Counted from the first letter of the stretch, positions 26,749 through 36,816 are shown. The stretch is 64,000 nt of DNA from JACPPO01 sp965262505 (GCA_965262505.1 CBDHFM010000030.1:5084001-5148000), one strand, 5' to 3'. Made by a program: numbers and translations. The notes: generated by a model not told the origin, from the sequence alone.

Positions 26749-27900
26749 ATGGCGAGACGACTCTTAGTGAATGGGCTGCTCATCTCGAGCATCGTGATGG
26801 CGGTCGGCGCGCAAGCACAAACGGACCTGCCATTCGAGGTCGAGTCGATTACCTTCTTCGACGAGCCATGGGCCCTCGCCTTCCTGCCAGACGGCCGCAT
26901 GCTGGTGACGGAACAGAAAGGCACCCTCTTCATCGTCACCCAGAACGGTGAGAAGTCCCCGGACATCGATGGCGTGCCGGACGTCGCGTACGGCGGCCAG
27001 GGTGGCCTGGGCGACGTCGCCCTGCATCCGGGTTTCATCGAGAATAACGTGATCTACCTGAGCTACGCCGAATCTGGTGTGGGCGGCCATACCCGTGGCG
27101 CCGCCGTCGTCCGGGCGGTTCTGAACCAGACCGAGGGCGGCGGAGACCTGTCCGACGTCGAAGTCATCTGGCGCCAGTATCCCAAGGTCGTCGGCTTCGG
27201 CCATTACGGGCACCGGCTGTTGTTCGACGACGAAGGGTACCTGTGGATCTCGTCCGGAGACCGCCAGAAATTCACACCGGCCCAGGACATGCAGACGAAT
27301 CTGGGCAAGGTCCTGCGATTGCATGACGATGGTTCGGTGCCGGCCGACAATCCTTTCGTCGACTATTTCGACGTGGACCCGCTGGTCGACGATGACGGGA
27401 TCTATGGGCAGATCTGGTCGCTGGGCCACCGCAATGTGCTCGGGCTGGCCATCGATCTCGAGGGTCAACTCTGGGACATCGAAATGGGGCCGAGCGGCGG
27501 CGACGAGCTGAACCTGATCACGCGTGCAGCGAATTACGGTTATCCGCTCGTCTCCGCCGGCGACCACTACGACGGGCGTGAGATACCGGACCACGACACG
27601 CATCCGGAATTCGAGAAACCGGCGATTTCGTGGAACCCCGTCATTTCGCCGGGTGACCTGATGATTTACCGTGGCGATCTGTTCTCCGACTGGCGAGGCG
27701 ATGCAGTCGCGGCCGGGCTCTCGTCCCAGGCGATCGTGCGGGTCGAGCTCGACGGCGTGGATGCCCGCGAGGTCGGGCGTTACGAGATGGGTGCGCGAAT
27801 TCGCAGCATCGTCGAGGGACCGGACGGCGCCATCTGGGTCCTGGAGGACGACGAGGACGAAAGTGCCGGGCGCTTGCTCAAACTCACACCGAAGAACTGA
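26749..27900 (+). CDS. PQQ-dependent sugar/sorbosone dehydrogenase-like protein
   Basis: The ATG at 26749 starts a signal peptide (ARRLLVNGLLISSIVMAVGAQAQ); the in-frame ATG at 26716 is less likely. The 383-residue product is a glucose/sorbosone dehydrogenase (GSDH) beta-propeller: PWALAFLPDGRMLVTEQKG, GGQGGLGDVALHPGF, FGHYGHRLLFDDEG, IWSLGHRNVLGLAID, PSGGDELNLITRAANYGYPL. Family members oxidise aldose sugars or sugar alcohols in the periplasm using PQQ; the electron acceptor is unknown. A thioredoxin-like lipoprotein gene follows after 63 bp. Confidence 0.92.
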   Translation: MARRLLVNGLLISSIVMAVGAQAQTDLPFEVESITFFDEPWALAFLPDGRMLVTEQKGTLFIVTQNGEKSPDIDGVPDVAYGGQGGLGDVALHPGFIENNVIYLSYAESGVGGHTRGAAVVRAVLNQTEGGGDLSDVEVIWRQYPKVVGFGHYGHRLLFDDEGYLWISSGDRQKFTPAQDMQTNLGKVLRLHDDGSVPADNPFVDYFDVDPLVDDDGIYGQIWSLGHRNVLGLAIDLEGQLWDIEMGPSGGDELNLITRAANYGYPLVSAGDHYDGREIPDHDTHPEFEKPAISWNPVISPGDLMIYRGDLFSDWRGDAVAAGLSSQAIVRVELDGVDAREVGRYEMGARIRSIVEGPDGAIWVLEDDEDESAGRLLKLTPKN

Positions 27901-27963
27901 AACCCGGCGCCGGCCGGGTACACTGAGAAACGCGTCGATCGTCTTAGACAGGGAGGCACTTCG

Positions 27964-28950
27964 ATGGAGAAGAGGGGGATTCCCGGTTTCGCGTGTGTCT
28001 TCGTGTTGAGTCTCGCTTGGGGGTGCTCGGGATCCCAGGAGGGGCTGGTCGCGGTGCCGGAGGGATCGCGCCTCGAGCTGTCGGAGCTCGTCGGCCAGAT
28101 GCGGGACATGGCCTGGGCCGAGGAAGTCGATGCGGCGCAGGCGCTCATCGAAGAGCAGCGTCACCATCACGACGAATCAGGTCCCGAGTGGCTGCTCGCC
28201 GCATCCTGGCTTGGTCGCGGGGCCAGCTTCGCCGAGCGCTGGGATGTGGCCGAGCAGTACGCGCGCGAGGCGTACAACGGGAGCCAGGTGCTGCTCCGCT
28301 CTCGGGAGCTCGACGCTGACGGCCAGTTGCCGCTCGCGCTGGGCGCCAGCATCGAGGTGCTTGGACAGGCGCGGGACGCACGGGGCGACAGGCCTGGCGC
28401 GGTTGAGTTTCTTCGTGCGCAGCGCGAGCGGTATCGGGATACCTCGATCGAGACCCGAATCCAGAAGAACTTCTTGCTGCTCAGCCTGGAAGGACAGCCG
28501 TTTCCGGTGCTCGACGTCGAGGATCACCTCGGCGAGCCGCTCCCACCACAGGACAGCCTGAAAGGCAAGGTCATCGTGGCCTTCTTCTGGGCCCACTGGT
28601 GTCCAGACTGCAAGCGGCAGCTGCCCGCGCTCGAACGGCTGCACGAGACCTACGGCGAGCGTGGTCTCGCCATTCTGGGGCCGACACAGCTCTACGGTTA
28701 CACGGCACGTGGGCAGGATGCCGCGCCGGAAGAGGAGATGGCCTATCTGCGCGACGCCTATCAGGAGCGCTACCCCATCCCGTCCTGGATGAGCGTGCCG
28801 GTGAGCCAGCGGAATTTCGTCGAGTTTGGCGTCAGCACCACACCGACACTGGTCATCATCGACCGCAGCGGGACCGTGCGGCTCTACAACCCCGGCAATC
28901 TCGAATACGAGGAGCTCGCCGCACACGTCGAGCGGCTGCTGGCCGCCTAG
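27964..28950 (+). CDS. TlpA-like thioredoxin-fold lipoprotein
   Basis: The 328-residue product has a lipobox (LAWGC, Cys21). Residues 40-170 form a helical region resembling a TPR-like or uncharacterised scaffold. From about residue 180 there is a TlpA/ResA-type thioredoxin domain with the active site WCPDC (FFWAHWCPDCKRQL) and a cis-Pro segment (GVSTTPTLVIID). It probably reduces disulfides in exported proteins at the membrane. It is likely cotranscribed with the sugar dehydrogenase. Confidence 0.88.
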   Translation: MEKRGIPGFACVFVLSLAWGCSGSQEGLVAVPEGSRLELSELVGQMRDMAWAEEVDAAQALIEEQRHHHDESGPEWLLAASWLGRGASFAERWDVAEQYAREAYNGSQVLLRSRELDADGQLPLALGASIEVLGQARDARGDRPGAVEFLRAQRERYRDTSIETRIQKNFLLLSLEGQPFPVLDVEDHLGEPLPPQDSLKGKVIVAFFWAHWCPDCKRQLPALERLHETYGERGLAILGPTQLYGYTARGQDAAPEEEMAYLRDAYQERYPIPSWMSVPVSQRNFVEFGVSTTPTLVIIDRSGTVRLYNPGNLEYEELAAHVERLLAA

Positions 28951-29090
28951 GGCCGGTTTCGGACTGCACTCGCCCCGCACTGTCGGGGGCGCCAGGGCGC
29001 ACGGCCTGGGAGCCGTGGCCGCCGCGTGGGGGGTGCGGCCAGGCCGCCGAGTTCGAGGCGGCGGCGCCGGACTTCACCGCGTCACTAGGC

Positions 29091-29300
29091 GTTGTTGCAT
29101 AAAGACCCTCTGCGGGTGGGGCGGCGTGGCCCGCACTTCTCGTGACCCTCCGCAGGATCCACACTACAGGGATGCAGTCGAAGGTCCATCCCACGCATAA
29201 GACGAAGTACCGCGTTGCGAACTGGGCGGCCTACAACCAGGCCCTCGTTCGACGCGGCGATGTGACGGTGTGGTTGACATCGGAGGCGATCACTGCCTGG
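29091..29300 (+). mobile_element. IS5-type element, 5' fragment (copy C)
   Basis: The left end GCGTTGTTGCATAAAGACCC and the first about 75 bp of the transposase gene (MQSKVHPTHKTKYRVANWAA) match copy A. The similarity ends near 29300, where integrase debris begins. Confidence 0.88.
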
Positions 29301-29352
29301 CACGATGGCCCTCACCGAGCACCCGTCGCTCGATGGGCCTCACCGTGCGCCC

Positions 29353-29691
29353 TTAGGCGGTGGTGCGTCGCACGAGGCGGAGGGGCGGCGCGGTGCGCGG
29401 GGCGGCGGTGCGGGCCGGGTGGGGCCGCCCGCCACGCGGCGTCGCCTGTGCGTGCTGCGCCAGATACGCGATGAGTTGGTCCCCGGCCTCGAGCAGTTCC
29501 TGTTCGTTGATGATGTTGTAGCGGTCGAAGATGGCGCGGCTCTTGTGGCCGGTCAGGAGCATGGCGACCCGCTCGGCGACGCTGGCGCGGATCAGGTTGC
29601 GGGCGGCGGTGCGGCGGCAATCGTGGAGGAAGCGGGTCGGCACCCCGGCCGCCTGACAGGCGGTGCGCCACACGCGAGTCTGAACTATCAA
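29353..29691 (-). pseudogene. Tyrosine recombinase C-terminal fragment (second copy)
   Basis: About 110 residues of integrase C-terminus: VPTRFLHDCRRTAARNLIRA, VAMLLTGHKS, IFDRYNIINEQELLEAGDQL and a Pro/Arg-rich tail ending RRTTA. It contains the Arg II box and the catalytic Tyr region and is unshifted here, unlike the related copy at 24949. The 5' part is absent. Confidence 0.82.
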
Positions 29692-29784
29692 CCACCGTCA
29701 TCACGGCTACAGAGTGCTGCCTGATGAATAACGTGTTTGACTTCAACATCTAGCCGTCACCGACTCGTCCCCGCGGCAGCCGCG

Positions 29785-32700
29785 CTATTCGAGGACCATC
29801 AGCAGATCGCCGGCGTCGACCGCCTCGCCCAGCGTAATCAGCACGTCGGCTACGGTCGCATCCAACGGGCTCGACACCGCAATCTCCATCTTCATGGCTT
29901 CCAGGGAGAACAGGTGCTGTCCTGCCCGGACCGACTGCCCCTTGAGGACGGCCATGGCAGACACCTTGCCCGGCATCGGCGCGGCGATGTGACCCACATT
30001 GTCGGGTTCCGCCTTGGGGCGCCGCTCGACGATCACGCCGCTCCCCCGATCGGTCACCGTGACTTCGCGCGGCTGTCCGTTCAATTCGAAAAACACCGAC
30101 CGGGTGCCGTCCGCGCGCAAGTCGCCTGTCGTGAGATAGTGGACTATCAGCGTCTTGCCCGGCTCGATCTCGACGTTGATCTCGTCGCCAGGCTGCAGTC
30201 CGAAGAAGAAGTTGCGCGTGGGAATGACGGTCGTGTCCCCGTACTCGCGCCAGTGCTCCGCGTAGTCCAGAAACACACTCGGATACAGCAGGTACGACAG
30301 CACGTCCTCGTCACGCGGCTCCCGCTCGATTCTCTCTCGGAGCGCGCGCGCCGCACCGTCCAGATCGACTGGCGGGAGCGCGGCGCCGGGACGGCCGACG
30401 ATCGGTTCGACGCGCGCGGACCGCAACACGATCTCCTGGAACGGCTTCGGCCAGCCCCCGTCCGGCTGCCCGAGCATACCCTGCATCATCTCGACGACGC
30501 TGCGAGGGAAATTGAGCGCGTTGTCGGTGTCAAGAATGTCCTTCGCGGTAAGGCCGTTCGTCACCATGAACAGCGCCAGGTCGCCGACCACCTTGCTGGA
30601 CGGCGTCACCTTGACGATATCGCCGCACAGTCGATTGGCCTCGGCGTAGGCCTGACAGACCTCATCCCATCGCCGCTCGAGACCCAGGCCCTTGGCCTGC
30701 CGCCGCAGGTTCGTATACTGGCCACCCGGCATCTCGTGCTGGTACACGTTCGCGTCCGGAGCGCGCAGCCCCTCTTCGAACGGATAGTACAGGTCGCGCA
30801 CGCCGCCCCAGTACCGGCTCATCGCGTCGAGGCTCTGGAGATCGAGCCCCGTGTCGCGATCGGTGCCGCGCAGAGCGGCCACGATCGAGTCAAGGCACGG
30901 CTGGCTCGTCGTCCCGCTCATTGACGCGATCGCCGCATCGGCGATATCGGCGCCGGCATCGACCGCTCGCACGACGCTCGCTCCGCTGATGCCGCTCATG
31001 TCGTGCGTATGGAAGTGGATGGGAACCCCGACCTCGTCCCGGAGCACCTTGACGAGGGCGTAGGCCGCGTAGGGCCGGCACAGGCCCGCCATGTCCTTGA
31101 TGGCGAGGACATGGGTGCCCATGCGCACCAGTTCCCTGGCGAGGCGCACGTAGTAGTCGAGGCTGTACTTGGTGCGGGCCGGGTCGAGAATATCTCCCGT
31201 ATAGCAGATCGCAGCCTCGCAGACCGCGTCCGTCTCGGTCCGGACCGCCTCCATCGCAACCTGCATGTTCTCCGTGGAATTGAGGGAATCAAAGATCCGG
31301 AACAGGTCGATGCCGTCCGCCGCGCTCCGCCGGATGAACGCGCGCACGACATTGTCCGGATACGTCGTGTAGCCGACGGCGTTGCTCCCCCTCAGCAGCA
31401 TCTGAAAGAGGATGTTGGGAATCCGCTGTCGGAGCGCGATCAGCCGGTCCCATGGATCCTCCTGCAGAAACCTCATTGACGCATCGAAGGTGGCGCCGCC
31501 CCACATCTCAAGGCTGAAGAGGCCCGGTATCGAATGTGCGACCGTTTCGGCGATCGCCAGCAGGTCGTACGTCCTGATACGCGTCGCCAGCAGCGACTGG
31601 TGCGCGTCGCGGAACGTGGTATCGGTGATCAGCAGGCGCCGCTCGGCCCGCACCCACTCCGCGAACTGCTGCGGGCCCATCTCCTGCAGACGCTGGCGCG
31701 TGCCCGGCGCTGGCGGCGCCGCGGCGACGACCGACGGTACAACCGGCACGGACGGCGTTGTCAGGGTACGAACGGGCGCCTCGAGCTTCACGTCCGGCCG
31801 CCCGTTGACGATGACGTCTCCGAGATAGCGCAGGAGCTTGGTGGCGCGATCGCGCGGCGGCGCGATCTCGAACAACGCAGGGGTCTCGTCGAGGAAGCGC
31901 GTCGTCGCCTCGCCGGAAAGGAACGTGGGGTGGCGAATTAGGTTCAGCACGAAAGCGATGTTGGTTTTGACGCCGCGAATGCGGAACTCGCGCAGCGAGC
32001 GATCGGCCCTGCGCACCGCCTCGTCCAGCGACGTCCCCCACGTCGTCAACTTGACGAGCAGCGAGTCGAAGTAGGGCGTCACCACCGCGCCGGCGAAGGC
32101 GTTGCCGCCGTCCAGACGGACGGCAAACCCCCCGGGGTAGCGATACGTCGTGATCCGGCCGTAGTCCGGGATGAACCGGTTCTCGGGATCCTCCGTCGTC
32201 ACACGGCACTGCAGGGCGAATCCCCGCGTCTCGATCGCCTCTTGCCGGGGAACGCTGACCGGCGGCTCGTGCAGGCCATGGCCGGCCGCGAGCAGGATCT
32301 GGCATCGCACCACGTCGATGCCGGTCACCATCTCGGTCACGGTGTGCTCGACCTGGATGCGTGGATTGACTTCGATGAAGTAGAAAGCGCCTGTGTCCAC
32401 GTCGACAAGGAACTCGACCGTGCCGGCCGCGCGGTACAGGACGGCCCGGCAGACCCGTACCGCGGCGTCGCAGATGCGCTGTCTCAGGTCCCCGGCAAGA
32501 GAGGGGCTCGGTGCGATCTCGACGACCTTCTGGTGGCGGCGCTGCACGGAGCAGTCACGTTCCCAGAGGTGCACAAGATTTCCATGCACATCACCAAGCA
32601 CCTGTACCTCGATGTGCTTGGCCTTGGCGATATAGCGTTCCAGGAAGACATCGGCACGGCCGAAGGCGGCGGTCGCTTCGCGCATCGCCTCGGCAACCTT

Positions 32701-33255
32701 GTCGGACAGTTCCTCCGGTTGGAGCACGACGCGAATCCCGCGGCCGCCTCCGCCGAAGCTGGCCTTGATGATGAGGGGGTACCCGATACCGGTCGCGAGT
32801 GTCGCGAGATCGTCGCCTTCGCTGAGCGGCTCCCCCACGCCCGGCACGATCGGCACCTTTGCGGACTCGGCGAGGCGTTTCGCGGCGGTCTTGTCGCCGA
32901 ACATCTCGAGCTGCGCGACGGTTGGCCCGACGAAGTGGAGCCCTTCGGCCTGGCACGCCTGCGCAAAACGCACGTTCTCGGAAAGGAAACCGTAGCCCGG
33001 GTGGATGGCGTCGGCTCCGCACCGCTTCGCGACGCTGACGATCTGGTCGATATCGAGGTAGGCGCGGACCGGCTCTCCGCCCTTTGCCGGACCGATCATG
33101 TACGCCTCGTCGGCCTTGAAGCGATGCGAGGAGAACCGATCTTCGTAGCTGTAGACCGCCACGGTCCGGAGCCCCAGTTCCGTCGCCGCCCGAAAACAAC
33201 GGATCGCGATCTCGGAGCGGTTGGCGACGAGCAACTTCTTCAATCCGAGCGTCAT
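29785..33255 (-). CDS. pyc: Pyruvate carboxylase
   Basis: The 1156-residue enzyme is full length and starts at MTLGLKKLLVANRSEIAIR; an upstream GTG at 33279 is less likely. Biotin carboxylase with ATP-grasp occupies residues 1-450 (GGGGRGIRVV, EVNPRIQVEHTVTE). The carboxyltransferase TIM barrel runs from about 530 (TDTTFRDAHQSLLATRIRTY, IKDMAGLCRP), followed by the PYC/OADA domain. The biotinyl domain ends the protein with SLEAMKMEIAVSSP, Lys being the biotin site. It makes oxaloacetate from pyruvate, bicarbonate and ATP to refill the TCA cycle. It is a single-gene unit between IS debris. Confidence 0.97.
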   Translation of the reverse strand: MTLGLKKLLVANRSEIAIRCFRAATELGLRTVAVYSYEDRFSSHRFKADEAYMIGPAKGGEPVRAYLDIDQIVSVAKRCGADAIHPGYGFLSENVRFAQACQAEGLHFVGPTVAQLEMFGDKTAAKRLAESAKVPIVPGVGEPLSEGDDLATLATGIGYPLIIKASFGGGGRGIRVVLQPEELSDKVAEAMREATAAFGRADVFLERYIAKAKHIEVQVLGDVHGNLVHLWERDCSVQRRHQKVVEIAPSPSLAGDLRQRICDAAVRVCRAVLYRAAGTVEFLVDVDTGAFYFIEVNPRIQVEHTVTEMVTGIDVVRCQILLAAGHGLHEPPVSVPRQEAIETRGFALQCRVTTEDPENRFIPDYGRITTYRYPGGFAVRLDGGNAFAGAVVTPYFDSLLVKLTTWGTSLDEAVRRADRSLREFRIRGVKTNIAFVLNLIRHPTFLSGEATTRFLDETPALFEIAPPRDRATKLLRYLGDVIVNGRPDVKLEAPVRTLTTPSVPVVPSVVAAAPPAPGTRQRLQEMGPQQFAEWVRAERRLLITDTTFRDAHQSLLATRIRTYDLLAIAETVAHSIPGLFSLEMWGGATFDASMRFLQEDPWDRLIALRQRIPNILFQMLLRGSNAVGYTTYPDNVVRAFIRRSAADGIDLFRIFDSLNSTENMQVAMEAVRTETDAVCEAAICYTGDILDPARTKYSLDYYVRLARELVRMGTHVLAIKDMAGLCRPYAAYALVKVLRDEVGVPIHFHTHDMSGISGASVVRAVDAGADIADAAIASMSGTTSQPCLDSIVAALRGTDRDTGLDLQSLDAMSRYWGGVRDLYYPFEEGLRAPDANVYQHEMPGGQYTNLRRQAKGLGLERRWDEVCQAYAEANRLCGDIVKVTPSSKVVGDLALFMVTNGLTAKDILDTDNALNFPRSVVEMMQGMLGQPDGGWPKPFQEIVLRSARVEPIVGRPGAALPPVDLDGAARALRERIEREPRDEDVLSYLLYPSVFLDYAEHWREYGDTTVIPTRNFFFGLQPGDEINVEIEPGKTLIVHYLTTGDLRADGTRSVFFELNGQPREVTVTDRGSGVIVERRPKAEPDNVGHIAAPMPGKVSAMAVLKGQSVRAGQHLFSLEAMKMEIAVSSPLDATVADVLITLGEAVDAGDLLMVLE

Positions 33256-33388
33256 GAAACGGAGGATGACACACTCCACCGGCGCGCGCGTTTTTCAGTC
33301 GGTGGCGGATCAGCGGGATGTGTCCCGAGTCTTGTAGAAAAGCGTCGTGGCGGAAGGCTCCTGCCGACTGGTTGACGACTCTACCGCG

Positions 33389-33843
33389 TTACGCGGCCTG
33401 ATACCACTGCTCCTGCCTCAGGAAGGCCGCGAGGTCCTGATGGCCATCGATCTTACGGAAGACGATCTGGCCCACGGCGACGAGGCCGAACAGCACGGTG
33501 AGCGCGGCGGCTTCCGTGCTGAAGGACGCCTGGGTCTTCGTTCGTCGGCGAAATGCACGATTGAGATTCTCTAACGCGTTGGTCGTGCGCACCGACTTCC
33601 ACATCGCCTTCGGGAAGGTGTAGAACGTGAGCAGCTCGAGGCCCGCTTCTTCCAGCGACCGCGCGACCGGTGGGCACAACGGGGTCCACTTCTTCAGGAA
33701 GGCGTCGTAGGCCGCGCGGGCGGCCAGGCCGTCCGTCGCCTAAAGGAGGCGATGGTAGTCTCGGCGCAGCTCAGGTCGCGCATGCACGGGACAGGCGTCG
33801 GCGAGATTGCGTCCCTTGTGGGCGGTACATCGCTGCACGCGGG
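33389..33843 (-). pseudogene. IS256-family transposase 3' fragment
   Basis: The C-terminal third of a Mutator-type transposase: QRCTAHKGRNLADACPVHAR and ELRRDYHRLL in one stretch, then after a stop GLAARAAYDAFLKKWTPLCP and SVRTTNALENLNRAFRRRTK. The catalytic Glu region is present but the two Asp regions are lost. It breaks off at the dispersed repeat near 33845. Confidence 0.85.
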
Positions 33844-33877
33844 CGGTGCGTCTCGAATTCCCAATTCTCTCGCTGAA
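33844..33877. repeat. Dispersed repeat, copy 2 of 2
   Basis: GTGCGTCTCGAATTCCCAAT plus TCTCTCGCTG, the same as at 26264-26297. It lies at the broken end of the IS256 fragment. Confidence 0.55.
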
Positions 33878-34067
33878 TCCAGGATTGAGGCAACGTTGCG
33901 TGGCGCCTGGCGTCTGGCCTCCTCCAACGAGGTACGCAGCCACGCGTCGTTGAAGGGCCACACGCCGTTGACCTTCGTCGGCGGACACATGGTGGCCCGT
34001 GCCGGGCTGAACAATGTCCGTTAGATCTCCCACTGCCGGGACTTGGTCCAGCTCCCAGTGGCGGCCT

Positions 34068-34202
34068 GACAACGAATTCGAGACGGACACGACCTACGTG
34101 CTCACGGCGATCGGGATCGACGACCCGGATACCACCGCCGTGTCAGAGGGGATCACGTTCGAGATCACCTCAACGGGGCTTCGCAGTCTCGTGGAACGGT
34201 AA
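34068..34202 (+). pseudogene. 3' end of an unidentified gene
   Basis: About 44 residues in good coding style (FETDTTYVLTAIGIDDPDTT, GITFEITSTGLRSLVER) end at a stop that is followed by a strong hairpin, as at a real gene end. No start or N-terminal part is present. The family is unknown. Confidence 0.4.
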
Positions 34203-34208
34203 CAAGGC

Positions 34209-34241
34209 AGGGGCCGGTGGCACGCCGCCACCGGCCCCTGA
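34209..34241 (+). terminator. Strong hairpin after gene remnant
   Basis: CAGGGGCCGGTGGC and GCCACCGGCCCCTG form a perfect 14-bp stem with a 5-nt loop just after a stop codon. A U-tract is weak (ATTTACG). Confidence 0.65.
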
Positions 34242-34608
34242 TTTACGTTCGGGTAGACCGGGGCCGCGTGACGGGGGATAAGAGCCCCTCGCGGTGCCCG
34301 AGCCAATCAATGGCCGCGCCTCAGGCGTGACCACACACGCCTGAGGCGCGAGCCTGCGGGCGACCTTCCATCGACCGCCGCGCTACCGCTACTCCGCCGC
34401 CTTTAACCAACCCCGTGGTACGCGGGTTCTCGGGGTGAGCGGGACGACCCGCGCGGCGCTACGCGTGCACCGCCGCTGGTTTCTTCGCGGCACTGAAGAG
34501 TGACGTTGGATTCGGTTGGGCCTTCTGCTGGCACACGGATCGCACGCGGCCGCCCGACGGGCGACGTCACAATGCGACAATACATTCGGATCACAGAAGA
34601 GGAGCCCG
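34242..34608. other. Intergenic region without a gene
   Basis: No gene seen. It contains the hairpin at 34316-34349 and the leader of the DinB-like gene. Confidence 0.5.
34316..34349. repeat. 14-bp perfect inverted repeat
   Basis: GCGCCTCAGGCGTG / CACGCCTGAGGCGC with a 6-nt loop, about 75 bp after the previous hairpin. No T-tract; function unknown. Confidence 0.55.
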
Positions 34609-35124
34609 ATGACGACCCTGACCCAACCCGAACCCTGGCTGCGCGGCCCTGTCGATGGCTTCGAACCGCTGCTGATGCCGGTGGTGCATGCTTTCATCCA
34701 GGCCCGCGAGGACGTCGGGCACCTGGTGGCCCGCGTGCCAGCCGAGCACACCTGGGAACGTCCCGGCGGAGCGGCTTCGATCGGGTTCCACGTGCGGCAC
34801 CTCGGCGGCGCTCTCGATCGGCTCTTCACCTATGCCCGTGGCGAGGCCTTGTCGGACACGCAGAAGGCGGCGATGCGTGCCGAAAGTGATCTCGTCGATC
34901 CGGCACCGTCGCTCGCCGACGTGGCCGCCGGAATGAACGCGTCGATCGAGCGGGCACTCGAGCAGCTTCGCACGATCACCCGCGACGATCTGCTGACGGC
35001 ACGTACGGTAGGGCGGGCCGGTCTGCCGACGACGACGCTCGGCCTCCTGTTCCACGCGGCCGAGCACAGCACGCGCCACGCGGGGCAGGCAATCTCGACC
35101 GCAAAGATCCTGGCCGGCTCCTGA
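34609..35124 (+). CDS. DinB-superfamily protein
   Basis: The ATG at 34609 (GAAGAGGAG upstream) gives 171 residues. The DinB_2 fold is indicated by IGFHVRHLGGALDRLFTYAR (first His), and LLFHAAEHSTRHAGQAISTA with the AEHSTRHAGQ metal-binding His pair. It is a putative metal-dependent thiol transferase-like protein of unknown substrate. It is not closely similar to the DinB-like protein at 14209. It is isolated between decayed regions. Confidence 0.87.
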   Translation: MTTLTQPEPWLRGPVDGFEPLLMPVVHAFIQAREDVGHLVARVPAEHTWERPGGAASIGFHVRHLGGALDRLFTYARGEALSDTQKAAMRAESDLVDPAPSLADVAAGMNASIERALEQLRTITRDDLLTARTVGRAGLPTTTLGLLFHAAEHSTRHAGQAISTAKILAGS

Positions 35125-35734
35125 CCGACGTTCGAAGGCCCTTTCAAGACGTTACACGCGATCACCGCCTCGGTCACTCGCCCGCCTCCGCTCGTCTTCC
35201 ACCGCGACGGCATCCCCGTCCGCCATCTATATTCTATAAGTACCTGTAAAAAAAATAGTTATGCTATAGGAACTCTATGCATACCCTCTTGCGGTCCCAC
35301 ATATACACTTGGCTCGAGTAGGCTCGCTGTGGCTGGTCGACTGGCCGATCACGTTGTCGAATGGGTCCTCATCATCCGTGTCCGTGCCGCGAGCCCATCA
35401 CTGACGACGCGCCGATCACGACCGCAGGGTGCGGCCACCCGCCTCCACCGTCCGCGCCAAGATCGGGTACCCCAGCACGGACGACGCCACTACGGCGATC
35501 GTTTTCGGTGACCGACCAGACACGAACGTGGCACGCTTAAAGTGCGACCCGGTTAGCATCAGCTACCTCAAGGGCACGGAAGTCGACTTCGGCGACACCG
35601 CGACCGCAGCTGGGCCCCATCCAACTCAGCCGCCGATCCTCAGAACGCCCACAAGGCCCGTCATCGAGCCCGTGCGCGCGAATGACTGTCTGAGTTCTCG
35701 TGCTCCGCGAACACCACTTATGCTGATTCGTAAT
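35125..35734. other. Intergenic, with an AT-rich island
   Basis: No convincing gene. Positions about 35224-35310 are strikingly AT-rich compared with the rest of the window (CTATATTCTATAAGTACCTG, AAAAAAAATAG, CTATAGGAACTCTATGC). This suggests a foreign insertion or a promoter region. A frame near 35540 (SYLKGTEVDF) is too short to assign. Confidence 0.5.
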
Positions 35735-36816
35735 GGCGTTGTTGCACGAATCGTGACTGGCCCGCACGATACCCACCGACGGGATCCTCACCTGCCGATG
35801 CGATATGACACTGGTCGGCCGAGGGCGGTCATCCGATTGAGGATCTCACAGCCGAGGACGACCTCACTCCCGTGCCCGGCTAGGCTCCGGGCACGAAGGC
35901 CATCTCCGATGATGGACTTGTATCGGAAGAACACATTCTCCACCCGGCTCTGACGATGGTACCCGGACGCCTTCTTCCACTGGCGCCGTCCGAGCGTCTT
36001 CACCAACGTGATCGTCCGATCCCGCGCGGGCGACCGCGGGCCGTGGCCAGAGACGTTCGCCGTCCTGGCCGGTGGGACGACGACCGTCGCACCCCGCGCC
36101 CCCGCCGTTTCGTAGACGGCGACCGTGTCATAGGCGGCGTCAGCGGTGACGCGCACGAGAGGGCCCTCGACCGCGGTGAGCAGATCGAGGGCGGTGGTCG
36201 CATCATCACCCGTCTCCTCGGTCAACGTGTGGACACGAATCCCGCCGGACTGATCGACGCCAAGGTGGAGCTTCCGCCAGCCACGCCTGCCGCGGCCACC
36301 GTGTTTCGCGGCCGCCCACTCACCTGCCCCGACGATGGACAGCCCCGTGCTGTCGAGCACGAGATGGAGGCCCTCGCCGGGCGGAACCGGCCGCAGACGG
36401 CGCCTCAGATGCTGACTGCGCCGGGAGAGCGTCGTATAGTCGGGGGCGGAGAGGTCGAGGCGCATCATCCCGAACAGGGCGTGCAGGAACCCTTCGGCCT
36501 GGCGCAGCGGGAGATGGTAGAGGAGCCGCAGGGTCAGGGCGGTCTCGATGGCGAGATCCGAGTACCGCCGCTGCCCACCCCGCCGGCCGCTCTGGCGGGG
36601 CGTCCAGGCAGCGACCGCTTCCGAGGACAGCCACACCGTCACATCGCCGCGTCGAACGAGGGCCCGGTTATAGGCCGCCCAGTTCACAACGCGGTACTTC
36701 GTCTTGTATCGGGGATGGACCTTCGACTGCATCCCTGTAGTGTGACTCCTGCGGAGGGTCCCGAGAAGTGCGGGCCACGCCTCCCTACCCGCAACGGGTA
36801 TTCATGCAACAACGCC
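35735..36816 (-). mobile_element. IS5-family (IS903-like) element, copy D (complete)
   Basis: Inverted ends GGCGTTGTTGCA(C/T)GAA at 35735 and 36816; 1082 bp. Flanking 9-bp sequences differ, so no target duplication remains. The right end truncates a phosphatase-like gene. Confidence 0.92.
35788..36732 (-). CDS. IS5-family transposase
   Basis: 314 residues, nearly identical to the transposase at 16226. DDE residues are visible in LVLDSTGLSIVGAGEW, TADAAYDTVAVY and QSRVENVFFRYKSI. Differences from copy A are scattered single substitutions. The frame is intact, so this copy could supply transposase. Confidence 0.92.
   Translation of the reverse strand: MQSKVHPRYKTKYRVVNWAAYNRALVRRGDVTVWLSSEAVAAWTPRQSGRRGGQRRYSDLAIETALTLRLLYHLPLRQAEGFLHALFGMMRLDLSAPDYTTLSRRSQHLRRRLRPVPPGEGLHLVLDSTGLSIVGAGEWAAAKHGGRGRRGWRKLHLGVDQSGGIRVHTLTEETGDDATTALDLLTAVEGPLVRVTADAAYDTVAVYETAGARGATVVVPPARTANVSGHGPRSPARDRTITLVKTLGRRQWKKASGYHRQSRVENVFFRYKSIIGDGLRARSLAGHGSEVVLGCEILNRMTALGRPVSYRIGR

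Noticed and set aside
29737..30924. 395-codon plus frame opposite pyruvate carboxylase
   Set aside because: Antisense shadow; pyruvate carboxylase motifs on the other strand are unambiguous.
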